64,000 bases of DNA from assembly GCA_003248935.1 (NCBI GenBank), contig QFQF01000016.1:34259-98258 (forward strand), written 5' to 3'. A program made the translations under genes and the position numbers. Below are positions 35,202 through 44,929 of this stretch, one piece after another (positions within the stretch are counted from its first letter, which is position 1; each line of letters starts with the position of its first letter). The notes under the pieces are model-generated. The model was not told the origin of the DNA and did not search any database. It was given only the letters and a program-made list of their open reading frames with translations. This DNA comes from Sphingobium sp. (lineage in GTDB: Bacteria > Pseudomonadota > Alphaproteobacteria > Sphingomonadales > Sphingomonadaceae).

Positions 35202-35516
35202 GCCGCATCATCACCAGAATTATGTGGCACAGACAAGGCAAGCCATTGTGGTTAAAGCGCATTTGTCACGATTGCCCCGGGCTGGGACATCGGCACCGAT
35301 TATAAATGCTCAATTGACCGTCCATAAATCTATCATGTAAGTAGAGATTGCCTTGACGATGCGGGTGGTCGGCGCATCGGGCTGCGATAAAGCCGGCTTG
35401 ACCCGCGGGATTTGATCGGGATGCAGCTTGCTCCGCGTCATCAAAAGCTAAAGCGCACGGTGCCAGGGCGACGACGCCAGGGATCGTGATCCCCCAATCA
35501 GGATGGGGTTCGTTCC
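35202..35516. other. Gene-poor stretch, AT-richer than its surroundings
   Basis: No ORF here looks coding on either strand. The sequence from about 35300 to 35350 is AT-rich and contains TTGACC (35320 region) with AT-rich sequence after it, so a plus-strand promoter for the following short ORF or an RNA is possible, but no clean -10 box is seen. Confidence 0.35.
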
Positions 35517-35669
35517 ATGACGCACGACATTGCTCCTCGTTATTCCATTTCCCTTCAACAGGCCGCCGCTGCCGTGTTCGGCTCCGCGCTGATCGACGGC
35601 GACCAGCAACAGCAGGGCGCACATCCCCTGTCGCGGCCAAGGAAGGGGCATCCGGGTCGGAAGCCTTAG
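35517..35669 (+). CDS. Hypothetical 50-residue ORF
   Basis: Begins MTHDIAPRYSISLQQAAAAV and ends in a basic tail PRKGHPGRKP. There is a short hydrophobic stretch (about 16-26) but it is not a convincing signal peptide. No family recognised and only a weak GATGGGG upstream. It may be coding or may be part of an untranslated RNA that ends at the two hairpins behind it. Confidence 0.3.
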   Translation: MTHDIAPRYSISLQQAAAAVFGSALIDGDQQQQGAHPLSRPRKGHPGRKP

Positions 35670-35687
35670 AGGCCTCATTCCGATCGC

Positions 35688-35749
35688 GACGGCCGGCCCC
35701 TTCACCCGGCCGTCGTCAGGGGCCGCGCCGACACGCCACCGGCGCGGCC
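35688..35749 (+). other. Tandem perfect hairpins
   Basis: GACGGCCGG / CCGGCCGTC (35688-35714) and GGCCGCGCC / GGCGCGGCC (35721-35749) are two adjacent 9-bp perfect inverted repeats starting 18 bases after the 50-residue ORF. No T run follows. They could be a structured 3' end or a small RNA. Confidence 0.4.
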
Positions 35750-35875
35750 CTCATGTTGTCCGGCGCAGCGCGTTGATCGCACATCGTTCGCGCGACGATG
35801 CAACCAACCGGCGGCCATCCCGTTATCGCCCCGCCAGCCCGATCCCGGGGTTCGCGATGACCGGAAGGACGCCCC

Positions 35876-36490
35876 GTGACCGAACCATCAGCCCAGCCGA
35901 TCGCGGCACCCGCCTATACGCCGGCGCTGCCGCAGCTTGGGCCAGCCGATTTCGAGTTTCCCACGATCATGCTGAGCGGCGCGGTCGACTACAACATGTA
36001 CATCCATTTCCGGAACATGCTGGGTCAGGCGCCACAGCAGGGTCTGGTGGTGATCGAACTGTCGACGCTCGGCGGCGACCCGGAGGTCGCGCGGATGATG
36101 GGCGAGGATATCCGCTTCCACAGCGACATGCACCCCGAACGCCGCATCGCGTTCCTCGGGAAGACGGCGATCTACTCGGCCGGCGCGACCTTCATGGGCT
36201 TTTTCACGCGCGAAAACCGCTATCTGACGCGCGGCACTCGCCTGATGATCCATGAACGGATCATCACCAAGACGCTGCATATCGAGGGGCCGCTGACCAC
36301 CTGCATCGCGTCCCTGAAGGCGACGATCAACGAGATCGAGTCCTCGATCGCGATCCAGAACGAGGGCTTCGCAAACCTGATCGCCGGTTCCGCGATCTCA
36401 CTGGACGAGGTGCTGCGCCGCGCGCCGGAGAACTGGTATCTGGAAGCGCAGGAGGCACTGGCCCTCGGCCTTGTCCAGGCGGTGCTCTGA
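35876..36490 (+). CDS. ClpP/crotonase-fold serine peptidase homologue with altered triad
   Basis: 204 residues, ClpP-sized. The segment FLGKTAIYSAGATFMGFF places Ser101 at the ClpP nucleophile position and MIHER places His126 at the base. The third residue, Asp in ClpP (DRFLSAEEA-type), aligns with Asn186 in PENWYLEAQEALALGL, so activity may be reduced or different. The GTG start follows AAGGA at about 7 bases. It is 74 bases upstream of the transglutaminase/DUF2126 gene on the same strand, which raises the possibility that it serves the peptide-ligation cluster. Confidence 0.78.
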   Translation: MTEPSAQPIAAPAYTPALPQLGPADFEFPTIMLSGAVDYNMYIHFRNMLGQAPQQGLVVIELSTLGGDPEVARMMGEDIRFHSDMHPERRIAFLGKTAIYSAGATFMGFFTRENRYLTRGTRLMIHERIITKTLHIEGPLTTCIASLKATINEIESSIAIQNEGFANLIAGSAISLDEVLRRAPENWYLEAQEALALGLVQAVL

Positions 36491-36564
36491 CGGGGCATCG
36501 CCGCCACCACATCCGTAACATTTTCGTGTTGCATCGCAGCAGCGAATGACGTTTGCTTGGCGCC

Positions 36565-39500
36565 ATGTTGAAGGCTGGCCTGCATCACCTCACCTCCTAC
36601 ACCTACAGCCGGCCGATCCGGCTCGGTCCACAGGTCATACGGCTACGCCCCGCGCCGCACAGCCGCACGAAAATCCCCAACTACGCGCTGAAGATCTCGC
36701 CGCCGAACCACTTCCTCAACTGGCAGCAGGATCCGCACGGCAACTGGCTGGCGCGCGTCGTGTTCCCCGATCCGGTTGATCATTTCTCGATCGAGGTCGA
36801 CCTGCTCGCCGACCTCGACATCATCAACCCCTTCGACTTCTTCGTCGATCCCTATGCGGAAGACTATCCGTTCGCCTATGACGAGGCGCTGCGCGCGGAT
36901 CTCGCCGCCTACTTCGAGCTGGAACCGCAGGGGCCGCTGTTCGAGGCGCTGGTCGAGAGCCATGCCGGTCATGCCGGGCGGACCATCGATTTCCTCGTCG
37001 ACATCAACGCCACGCTCCAGCAGCGCATCGGCTATGTGATCCGCATGGAAACGGGCGTGCAGACGCCCGAGGAGACGCTGGAGGTCGGCACCGGTTCATG
37101 CCGCGACAGTGCTTGGCTGCTCGTCCAGTTGCTCCGCCGCCTCGGTTTCGCCGCCCGGTTCGTCTCCGGCTACTCGATCCAGCTTGTCGCCGACGTCGAA
37201 CCGGTCGACGGGCCGAAGGGTGTCAGCGAGGATGTCGTCGACCTGCATGCCTGGGCGGAGGCCTATGTCCCCGGCGCAGGCTGGATCGCGCTGGACGCAA
37301 CCTCCGGCATGTTCGCGGGCGAAGGGCATATCCCGCTCTGCGCGACGCCGCACTTCCGCTCCGCCGCGCCGATTTCCGGCATGGCCGAACCGGCGGAGGT
37401 GGACTTCAATTTTTCGATGAGCGTGTCCCGCATCGCCGAGGCCGTGCGGATCACGAAGCCCTTTACCGAAGGACGATGGCAGGCACTCCTCGCGCTCGGC
37501 GATCAGGTCGATGCCGACCTGATGGCGCAGGACGTACGCCTGACGACCGGCGGCGAGCCGACCTTCGTCGCCGTCGGCGCGGGCGAGGCACCGGAATGGA
37601 ACGGAGACGCCGTCGGCCCGACCAAGGCGGGCTATGCCGACCGCCTCGTCCGCAAGATGCGCGACCGGTTCGCGCCGGGTGGCCTCATCCATCACGGCCA
37701 GGGCAAATGGTATCCGGGCGAAAGCCTGCCGCGCTGGGCCTATTCGGTCTACTGGCGGACCGACGGCGTCCCCGTCTGGTCGGACACCACGCTGATCGCG
37801 CAGGAGGATGGGGAAGGCAGGCACCCGACAACGCCCGACATGGCCGCAACCTTCCTCGACAGGGTGGCGCACCATCTCGGCGTCGGCGGCAGCTATGTCA
37901 CGCCGGTGTTCGAAGACCCGGTGGCCTGGTCGGTCAAGGAAGCGGACCTGCCTGTCAACACCGACCCCGAAGACCCGAAGATCGATGATCCGGAAGCGCG
38001 CGCGCGGATGGTGCGCACCTTCGAGCGTGGCCTGTCGACGCCCGTCGGCTTCGTCCTGCCGATCCAGCGCTGGCAGACGCAGCAGGCGCCCGCCGCCTGG
38101 CAGAGCGAGGTGTGGAACATCCGCCGTGGCAAGCTGTTCGCCGTGCCCGGCGATTCGGCGCTCGGCTATCGCCTGCCGCTCGGTTCCCTCCCCTATGTGC
38201 CGCCTGCGGATTTCCCCTATATCCACGCCCGCGACACCAGCGAGCCGCGCGAACCGCTGGCCGACTATCGCGCGCAGCAACCCGCGGCGCCGCAGGCGAC
38301 CGGTCCGGGCTCCATCCAGTTCGCCGAACATGCCTATGCCCCCACGACCCCGGCGCAGGAACGGGTCGAGCAGGAGCTGGGCATCGACGGCGCCGTCCGT
38401 ACCGCCGTCACGGTCGAACCGCGTGGCCATTACCTGACCGTCTTCATTCCGCCCGTCCGCGCGATCGAGGATTATCTGGAGCTGATCGCGGCGACCGAGG
38501 CGGCTGCGGCGGAGATGGGCGTCGCGGTCCGGATCGAGGGCTATGCCCCGCCGCCCGACCCGCGCCTGAAGGTGCTGCGCGTGACGCCCGACCCCGGCGT
38601 GGTCGAGGTGAACGTGCAACCCGCCGGAAGCTGGACGGAAACCGTGGAGATCACGCAGGAACTCTACGACATGGCCCGCAACGAGGGCATGACCGCCGAC
38701 AAGTTCATGGTCGACGGGCGCGCCATCGGCACCGGGGGAGGCAACCATCTGGTGCTGGGCGGCGCGAGCGTGAACGATTCGCCGTTCATCCGCAGGCCGG
38801 ATTTGCTGAAGAGCTTCGTCCTCTACTGGCAGCGGCACCCCTCGCTCAGCTATCTGTTCTCCGGCCTGTTCATCGGCCCCACCAGCCAGGCGCCCCGCAT
38901 CGACGAGGCACGGCATGACGGCCTCTACGAACTGGAGATCGCGCTGGCGCAGGTGCCCGCCCCCGGCGAGGGTGAGGTACCCCAGCCGTGGCTGGTCGAC
39001 CGCCTGTTCCGTAACCTGCTCGTCGACGTTACCGGCAACACCCACCGGACCGAAATCTGCATCGACAAGCTATTCTCGCCGGACGGACCCACCGGCCGCC
39101 TCGGCCTCGTCGAGTTCCGCGGCTTTGAAATGCCGCCCGACGCGCAGATGAGCCTGGCCCAGCAACTGATCCTGCGCGCGCTGACCGCCTGGTTCTGGCG
39201 TGAACCGCAGAAGGGCGGCCTCGTACGCTGGGGCACGACGCTGCATGATCGCTTCATGCTGCCGCATTTCGTCTGGGCCGACTTCATGGACGTGCTCGCC
39301 GACCTGCGTGGTGCGGGCTACGTGTTCGACCCGGCATGGTTCGAGGCGCAGCGCCAGTTCCGCTTTCCGGTCCATGGCGCGGTAGACGCGGGCGGCGTCC
39401 ATCTGGAGGTCGCCCACGCACTCGAACCCTGGCATGTGCTGGGCGAGACCGGCGCGATCGGTGGCACGGTCCGCTATGTCGACAGCTCGACCGAGCGGCT

Positions 39501-39909
39501 TCAGCTGCGCGTAACCGGCCTTGTCCCCGGCCGCCATGTCATCGCCTGCAACGGCCGCCGCGTGCCGATGACGCCGACCGGCGTTCCGGGCGAGGCGGTG
39601 GGCGGTGTCCGCTACAAGGCATGGTCGCCCGCGAACTGCCTGCACCCTCGCCTGCCCGCCAATGCGCCGCTGACCTTCGACGTGCTCGACCAGTGGAGCG
39701 GCCGTTCCCTCGGCGGCTGCGTCTATCATGTCGCACATCCGGGCGGACGCAACTATGATGACGTGCCGGTCAACGCCTATGAAGCGGAGGCACGGCGAAA
39801 GGCGCGATTCCAGGATCACGGTCATACGCCGGGTCCGGCGGACATCCCGCCGGAAGAACTGCCGGGAGAGTTTCCGATGACGCTGGACCTAAGAAGACCC
39901 CGGCCCTGA
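36565..39909 (+). CDS. Transglutaminase-like and DUF2126 (GS-like ligase) fusion
   Basis: A 1114-residue cytoplasmic protein. Residues 1-290 are a bacterial transglutaminase-like domain with N-terminal strand region and an intact triad: Cys179 ([10 protein letters not shown]), His228 ([10 protein letters not shown]) and Asp244 (ALDATSGM). The remainder (about 320-1110) is DUF2126, proposed in comparative-genomic work to be a circularly permuted glutamine-synthetase-like ligase; [37 protein letters not shown] and [14 protein letters not shown] are its landmarks. The ATG at 36565 is used; a TTG lies four codons earlier. It is followed two bases later by the ATP-grasp gene. Confidence 0.87.
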   Translation: MLKAGLHHLTSYTYSRPIRLGPQVIRLRPAPHSRTKIPNYALKISPPNHFLNWQQDPHGNWLARVVFPDPVDHFSIEVDLLADLDIINPFDFFVDPYAEDYPFAYDEALRADLAAYFELEPQGPLFEALVESHAGHAGRTIDFLVDINATLQQRIGYVIRMETGVQTPEETLEVGTGSCRDSAWLLVQLLRRLGFAARFVSGYSIQLVADVEPVDGPKGVSEDVVDLHAWAEAYVPGAGWIALDATSGMFAGEGHIPLCATPHFRSAAPISGMAEPAEVDFNFSMSVSRIAEAVRITKPFTEGRWQALLALGDQVDADLMAQDVRLTTGGEPTFVAVGAGEAPEWNGDAVGPTKAGYADRLVRKMRDRFAPGGLIHHGQGKWYPGESLPRWAYSVYWRTDGVPVWSDTTLIAQEDGEGRHPTTPDMAATFLDRVAHHLGVGGSYVTPVFEDPVAWSVKEADLPVNTDPEDPKIDDPEARARMVRTFERGLSTPVGFVLPIQRWQTQQAPAAWQSEVWNIRRGKLFAVPGDSALGYRLPLGSLPYVPPADFPYIHARDTSEPREPLADYRAQQPAAPQATGPGSIQFAEHAYAPTTPAQERVEQELGIDGAVRTAVTVEPRGHYLTVFIPPVRAIEDYLELIAATEAAAAEMGVAVRIEGYAPPPDPRLKVLRVTPDPGVVEVNVQPAGSWTETVEITQELYDMARNEGMTADKFMVDGRAIGTGGGNHLVLGGASVNDSPFIRRPDLLKSFVLYWQRHPSLSYLFSGLFIGPTSQAPRIDEARHDGLYELEIALAQVPAPGEGEVPQPWLVDRLFRNLLVDVTGNTHRTEICIDKLFSPDGPTGRLGLVEFRGFEMPPDAQMSLAQQLILRALTAWFWREPQKGGLVRWGTTLHDRFMLPHFVWADFMDVLADLRGAGYVFDPAWFEAQRQFRFPVHGAVDAGGVHLEVAHALEPWHVLGETGAIGGTVRYVDSSTERLQLRVTGLVPGRHVIACNGRRVPMTPTGVPGEAVGGVRYKAWSPANCLHPRLPANAPLTFDVLDQWSGRSLGGCVYHVAHPGGRNYDDVPVNAYEAEARRKARFQDHGHTPGPADIPPEELPGEFPMTLDLRRPRP

Positions 39910-39911
39910 CG

Positions 39912-42422
39912 ATGGCCGGCGACGTACTGGATGCGCCCGCAGGCGCTCCGACCGACATGATCGAACGCCTGCTCGGCCGCTATGTGACCGATGCGGCGGG
40001 TGGCGACCTGATGCTGGGTGCAAGCGCGGCGATCCGCCCCTATTGGGATACCATGCTGCGCGCCCTCGCGAGCGGCGAAAAGGACAGTTTCGCTCCGCTT
40101 CAGGAGCGTGTCGCCCGGCAGGTGCTCGACCTCGGCATGGCGTTCCGGCTGGCCGGAGAGGAGGACGAGCGCAGCTGGCCGCTCAGCCCCGTCCCGCTGC
40201 TGCTCGACGCAGAGCAGTGGGGGCATATCGAACGGGGCATGGCCCAGCGCGCGGAACTGCTCGAACGGGTCATCGGCGACGTCTATTCGGGACAATCTCT
40301 GATCGCCTCCGGCGCGATCCCCGCGCCGCTCGTCACCGGCAGCGCCCATTTCTGGCGACAGATGGTGGGCGTATCCCCGCCGCAGGGGCACCATCTCCAC
40401 TTTTATGCCGCCGACCTCGCCCGCGACCCGAGTGGCGAATGGCGGGTCATGGCCGACCTGTGCCGGGCGCCGACCGGCGCGGGTTACGCGCTGGAGAACC
40501 GGCTGGCCTTCTCGCGCTCGACCGGCGACCTTTTGTCACGCCTCGACGTGCGGCGCCTTGCCCCGTTCTTCGCCGCCTTCCGACAGGGGCTGGCGGCGGC
40601 CTGCGAGCGTTCCGATCCCCGCATTGCGCTGCTGACGCCCGGGCGTTTCACCCAGAGCTATGCCGAACAGGCGCATCTTGCCCGTTATCTGGGTTTCCTG
40701 CTGGTCGAGGGCGACGACCTGACGGTCCGCGACGACCATCTCTATGTCCGCACGATCGAGGGGATCAAGCGAGTGGACGCCGTATGGCGGCGAATGGACA
40801 CCAGCCTGCTCGATCCGCTGACCTTCGATTCCCGCAGCCGCATCGGCGTGCCCGATCTGTTCGACGCGATCGCCAACGGGCTGGTCGTCGCCAACTGGCC
40901 GGGCGTCGGGATCATGGAATCGCGCGCCTTCGCCGCCTTCCTGCCGAAGCTCGCGCCGATGCTGCTGGGCGAGGACCTGCTGCTGCCCAACATCGCGACC
41001 TGGTGGTGCGGGCAACCGGTCGAGCATGTCGAGGTGACCGCCAATTTCGATTCCATGGTGATCGGTCCGGCGTTCGGCGAGGCCGTGCCGGGCCTTGCGG
41101 ATGGACGGCCCCGCATCGGCGCCAGCCTGACGCCCGATGAACGCGCATTGCTGCTCGCCGCCATGGAACGGCGGCCAATGGATTATGTGGGACAGGAACT
41201 GGTTCACCTGTCCACCACGCCCGCCGTGCTCAATGGCCGCATGGTCGCCCGCCCCTTCACCCTGCGCGTGTTCGTGACCCGCGACGCGAAGGGAGAGTGG
41301 CGCGCCATGCCCGGCGGCTTCGCCCGCCTGGCCGCGCATGGCGACATCCGCGCCATCCTGATGGGCGAAGGCGACATGTCGGCCGACGTCTGCATCGTCG
41401 GCGGTACGCCCACGTCTCAGGCCTCGCCCGTGTCGCTGCTGGAGGGGGTGGAGGCGCCCGCCGTCCGGCGCATCGCCGGAACGCTGCCCAGTCGCGCGGC
41501 CGACAACCTGTTCTGGCTTTCCCGCTACCTGGAACGCGCGGAGGGCACGTTGCGGATCGTGCGCGCGCTGCTCGGCGGTTCGATCGAGGCGGACGGGGGC
41601 AGCGCGCTCGCCGGGGGGACGATGTCCCGCCTGACGGCCATGCTGGTTGCATCGGGCGCCGCCCGGCAGATCGATCTCGCGGGCCCCGTCACCGCCCTTT
41701 GCCGCGCCGCCATCGGCAGCGGAGAGGATTATGGCAGCGTCCATGCACTGATCGGCAACGCGCGCTCCATTGGTCAGGGCATGCGCGACCGGCTTGCCGC
41801 CGATTTCTGGCGCATCCTCTCCCGCCCGCTGGCGAAGCTGGAGCAGCAGGCGGCCGAACCGATGCTGGAGCGACTGTCCGACCTGCTCGACCGGTTCCTG
41901 GCGCTGAGCGGCCTTGCCGCCGAGAATATGGGGCGCAGCCATGGCTGGCGCTTCCACGATCTGGGCCGGCGGATCGAGCGCGCCATCGGCATTTGCCGGA
42001 TGCTGCGCCAGTTCGCGGCCGATGGCGCGAGCGACGACGATCTCAACGTGCTCCTCGACCTGTGCGATTGCCAGATCATGTATCGCATGCGTTATCTTTC
42101 GGGCATTTCCCTGCATCCAGCGCGCGACATGCTGGCGCTGGAGACCGACAATCCCCGATCCCTCGTGTTTCAGGTCGACCGGATCGTCGAGCATCTGTCC
42201 GCGCTTCCGTCCCTGCGCGACGACGGCATGCCGGAGCAGCCGATGCGGATTGCCGGTACGTTGAAGGCGATGCTGACGGCCGCCTCCGCCGAATCCCTCG
42301 ACACGCATGCGCTGGAGGACATGGAAGGCCGCCTGCTCGCCCTGTCCGACGCCATTGGCGGCCGCTTCTTCCTGCGCGGCAAGGATGCGGAACGCGCCGC
42401 AGGCATGACCCGCCTCGCATGA
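39912..42422 (+). CDS. Circularly permuted ATP-grasp and alpha-E domain fusion
   Basis: 836 residues. The first part (about 1-490) is the circularly permuted ATP-grasp ligase (COG2308 type), with SQ-poor but recognisable GIKRVDAVWRRMD, RSRIGVPDLFDAIANGLVVANWPG and LLPNIATWWCG. The second part (about 520-830) is the all-helical alpha-E domain (COG2307 type), starting RAADNLFWLSRYLERAEG. In many bacteria these are separate adjacent genes; fusion implies one ligase unit. Predicted to form peptide or amide bonds using ATP; substrate unknown. Coupled to the next gene by an ATGA overlap. Confidence 0.87.
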   Translation: MAGDVLDAPAGAPTDMIERLLGRYVTDAAGGDLMLGASAAIRPYWDTMLRALASGEKDSFAPLQERVARQVLDLGMAFRLAGEEDERSWPLSPVPLLLDAEQWGHIERGMAQRAELLERVIGDVYSGQSLIASGAIPAPLVTGSAHFWRQMVGVSPPQGHHLHFYAADLARDPSGEWRVMADLCRAPTGAGYALENRLAFSRSTGDLLSRLDVRRLAPFFAAFRQGLAAACERSDPRIALLTPGRFTQSYAEQAHLARYLGFLLVEGDDLTVRDDHLYVRTIEGIKRVDAVWRRMDTSLLDPLTFDSRSRIGVPDLFDAIANGLVVANWPGVGIMESRAFAAFLPKLAPMLLGEDLLLPNIATWWCGQPVEHVEVTANFDSMVIGPAFGEAVPGLADGRPRIGASLTPDERALLLAAMERRPMDYVGQELVHLSTTPAVLNGRMVARPFTLRVFVTRDAKGEWRAMPGGFARLAAHGDIRAILMGEGDMSADVCIVGGTPTSQASPVSLLEGVEAPAVRRIAGTLPSRAADNLFWLSRYLERAEGTLRIVRALLGGSIEADGGSALAGGTMSRLTAMLVASGAARQIDLAGPVTALCRAAIGSGEDYGSVHALIGNARSIGQGMRDRLAADFWRILSRPLAKLEQQAAEPMLERLSDLLDRFLALSGLAAENMGRSHGWRFHDLGRRIERAIGICRMLRQFAADGASDDDLNVLLDLCDCQIMYRMRYLSGISLHPARDMLALETDNPRSLVFQVDRIVEHLSALPSLRDDGMPEQPMRIAGTLKAMLTAASAESLDTHALEDMEGRLLALSDAIGGRFFLRGKDAERAAGMTRLA

Positions 42423-43297
42423 TCTACCGCATCAGCCAGGTCTCCCGCATCCGCTACGGCGCGAGCGTCAGCCTCGCCCGCTTCAACCTGCGCCTCCGGC
42501 CGATCGACTGGCCGGGACAACAGATCGCGGACTTCGCACTTGCGCTCGATCCGGCGCCGGTCAGCATGGTTACGCACCCCGGCGCCTATCCCGTGAATGT
42601 GACGCGGATCGTCATTGATGCGCCGCTTCTCTCACTGGAAATTCGCAGCAGCTTCCTCGCGACGGTAGACGACGTACATCCGGCGCCTGAAACGGGCGAT
42701 CCGTCCATCGCAACGGTTGCAGCGCAGGCACTCAAGCATCCCGATCTGCGCCCGACCGCGCCCGCCCATTATCTCTATCCCTCACCGCTCGCACCGGTCA
42801 CGCCCGCCATCGCCGCATGGGCCGCATCGATGCTGCCGCCGGACGCGCCGGTGCTTGCGGCCGCGCTGGCGCTCGCCCGCACGATACAGGCGGACTTCGG
42901 TTATGACGCCGCTGCGACGGAGGCTGATACGCCCGTCGACCGGGCCTTCGCGATCCGGCGCGGCGTCTGCCAGGACTTCGCCCATATCCTGATCGTCGCG
43001 CTGCGTTCCGTCGGCCTCCCCGCCGCCTATGCCAGCGGCTATCTGCGGACGATCCCGCCGCCCGGCCAGCCGCGGCTTGCCGGGGTCGACGCGATGCATG
43101 CCTGGGTCATGCTGTGGTGCGGCCCGGCAAGAGGATGGATCGGGCTGGATCCCACCAACGGCATCATTGCCGGGCCGGACCATATCCTGATCGCCATCGG
43201 CCGCGACTATGGCGATGTGTCTCCGGTCGACGGCGTATTCGTCGGCGCCGCAGCCCAGCGGATCGACACATCCGTCGACGTTATGCCGCTCGACTGA
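42419..43297 (+). CDS. Transglutaminase-like protein
   Basis: 292 residues: a beta-rich N-terminal domain (1-130) and a transglutaminase core with triad Cys184 (RGVCQDFAHI), His227 (AMHAWV) and Asp244 (GLDPTNG). It acts probably as a peptidase or amide-exchanging enzyme in the cytoplasm. It is the third gene of the coupled set with DUF2126 and ATP-grasp/alpha-E; the common fourth partner, an Anbu-type NTN peptidase, does not follow. Confidence 0.87.
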   Translation: MIYRISQVSRIRYGASVSLARFNLRLRPIDWPGQQIADFALALDPAPVSMVTHPGAYPVNVTRIVIDAPLLSLEIRSSFLATVDDVHPAPETGDPSIATVAAQALKHPDLRPTAPAHYLYPSPLAPVTPAIAAWAASMLPPDAPVLAAALALARTIQADFGYDAAATEADTPVDRAFAIRRGVCQDFAHILIVALRSVGLPAAYASGYLRTIPPPGQPRLAGVDAMHAWVMLWCGPARGWIGLDPTNGIIAGPDHILIAIGRDYGDVSPVDGVFVGAAAQRIDTSVDVMPLD

Positions 43298-43426
43298 CAC
43301 CCGTTCGACGTTTCCCGCACTCACCCGGTCGCATGTCGCTGTATCCCGGGATTCCGGCCGGAATAGCGTAGATCACGGCCGCTTTTCCGCTGGCTATCAT
43401 GGTTAACAGAGTGCAGGGTGAGAGCC

Positions 43427-43720
43427 ATGGTGGGGAATTTGGAGGTACGGTGGGACACCGCCGACAATATGGGCTGGGATCTTCAGATCCACGTCAATGA
43501 CGGCCAGTCGCTGCTGCTGGCGCTCATCCATCGCACCCTGATCGAAAAGGCCGCGCCGCATGTCGACGGCGATACCCTCGCCAAGGCGACGGCGATCCGG
43601 GACCGGGTGGAGGCTGCCATCGCTTCGGCTTATGAAAATGGCCGCTTCGCTTCGGTCTATGAAGCGGGCAGCGCCTTCGTCATGCATCGCGGCCTTCAGA
43701 TCACGGCCGCCGATTTCTGA
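43427..43720 (+). CDS. Hypothetical 97-residue protein
   Basis: Begins MVGNLEVRWDTADNMGW. Predicted mixed alpha/beta, no signal peptide, no family recognised. A GGGTGAG lies 4 bases before the ATG, which decides the start over the GTG at 43418. It follows the transglutaminase by 129 bases on the same strand and is convergent with the acyltransferase, so it may be its own unit. Confidence 0.6.
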   Translation: MVGNLEVRWDTADNMGWDLQIHVNDGQSLLLALIHRTLIEKAAPHVDGDTLAKATAIRDRVEAAIASAYENGRFASVYEAGSAFVMHRGLQITAADF

Positions 43721-43732
43721 GGTCGCCGCCGT

Positions 43733-44758
43733 TCAGAGGCGCAGCACCTTTGCGTCGGCACCACGTTCCTGCCACCAGCGCATCAGCTGGCGCGCCGCCG
43801 GACGTTCAACGCAGCGATTGAGGAGCGCGCCAAGGGTCAGCGCAATCCCCAGCGCCAGCCCGAAACCCATCCAGGGGTTCAGGCCCGCCGCATCCGCCTT
43901 CAGCATCACGACGAAGCCGATATGCTGATGGACGAGATACAGCGAATAGCTGATCCCCCCGAGCCACAGCAGCGGGCGTACGCAAAGGAAGCCGAGTTTC
44001 CCCTCCACCATCGCCCAGAAGGCGAGCACGAGCAGGCAGCCCACGGCGAGCAGGTCGGGCGTGTCGAACAGGCCGATCGTCAGCAGCGCCGCCGCCAGAT
44101 AGGGTATCTGCGCGCGCCAGCTGCGCTGTCCCGCCCATACGCGGTAGGACAGCATGCCGATCGCGAAGAACGGAATATAGCGCAGGACGAACAGCATCAC
44201 GATCCGTTCGGGCATGCCGGGCCAGACGGCCATCAGCCATTTCAGCGCCAGCCAGCCCAGCAACACCGGCTCCAGCCGCTGTGTGCCCGGCCCCTTCCAC
44301 AGCATCAGCATGGAGATGTAGAAGGCGATCTCAACCGTCAACGTCCAGTAGGCGCCGTCGACCGCCTTCAGGAAAACGAACCCTTCGAACATCGTGAAGT
44401 TGGCGACGATATCGATCGCGGGAATCTGGAGCTTGGTCACCCGGCCCATATATTCGACGGAAAGCGTCAGCAGGATCGCCACCCAATAGGCGGGATACAG
44501 CCGGGAAAAGCGGTTCATCAGGAAATCCGGCACCGTCCGCACCTTGTCGAGGGTAAAGAAGATCGCGAAGCCCGATATGGCAAAGAACAGCAACACGCGG
44601 TAATTGCCGCCCAGGAAGCTGAAGGGCACGTGCCGAGCGGCCGGGAAAGTCTCGTGGAACCGTGTCGTATAATGGAAAATGACGACGGCGAGCGCCCCGA
44701 TACCACGCAGGGCATCAAGCTCGTTCAGCCGCTTCCTGCGAGACACATCACCAGACAT
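43733..44758 (-). CDS. Acyltransferase 3 family membrane protein (OafA/YrhL type)
   Basis: Transfers acyl groups, often acetyl, to extracytoplasmic sugars or lipids. The 341-residue product has about ten membrane spans, the opening LNELDALRGIGALAVVIFHY with the family's catalytic-type Arg and His, then FFAISGFAIFF and RFSRLYPAYW, all hallmarks of this family. The cargo cannot be told; there is no polysaccharide cluster nearby. It is divergent from btaA. Confidence 0.85.
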   Translation of the reverse strand: MSGDVSRRKRLNELDALRGIGALAVVIFHYTTRFHETFPAARHVPFSFLGGNYRVLLFFAISGFAIFFTLDKVRTVPDFLMNRFSRLYPAYWVAILLTLSVEYMGRVTKLQIPAIDIVANFTMFEGFVFLKAVDGAYWTLTVEIAFYISMLMLWKGPGTQRLEPVLLGWLALKWLMAVWPGMPERIVMLFVLRYIPFFAIGMLSYRVWAGQRSWRAQIPYLAAALLTIGLFDTPDLLAVGCLLVLAFWAMVEGKLGFLCVRPLLWLGGISYSLYLVHQHIGFVVMLKADAAGLNPWMGFGLALGIALTLGALLNRCVERPAARQLMRWWQERGADAKVLRL

Positions 44759-44929
44759 ACTCAGACACGCTTATGCAATCTGAGTTAATAATGGCGTAAT
44801 GCTGCCCCCTCCGATCCAGCGCGTGCTTTTCATTCTCCTCGCGTCACCGCCACGTCACATAAACATCACGGCCCCGTCATCGCCCTGCGCTAGCGGCTCT
44901 CGAACCGCCCACTCGCAGGACGACCTGAA

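Noticed and set aside
35266..35705. Two overlapping minus-strand ORFs (124 and 85 codons)
   Set aside because: No ribosome site, no family pattern, and they overlap each other in different frames in a gene-poor gap.
37096..39045. 649-codon minus-strand ORF opposite the DUF2126 gene
   Set aside because: Shadow of a gene with intact catalytic motifs; the product is Arg/Gly/Asp-rich without recognisable domains.
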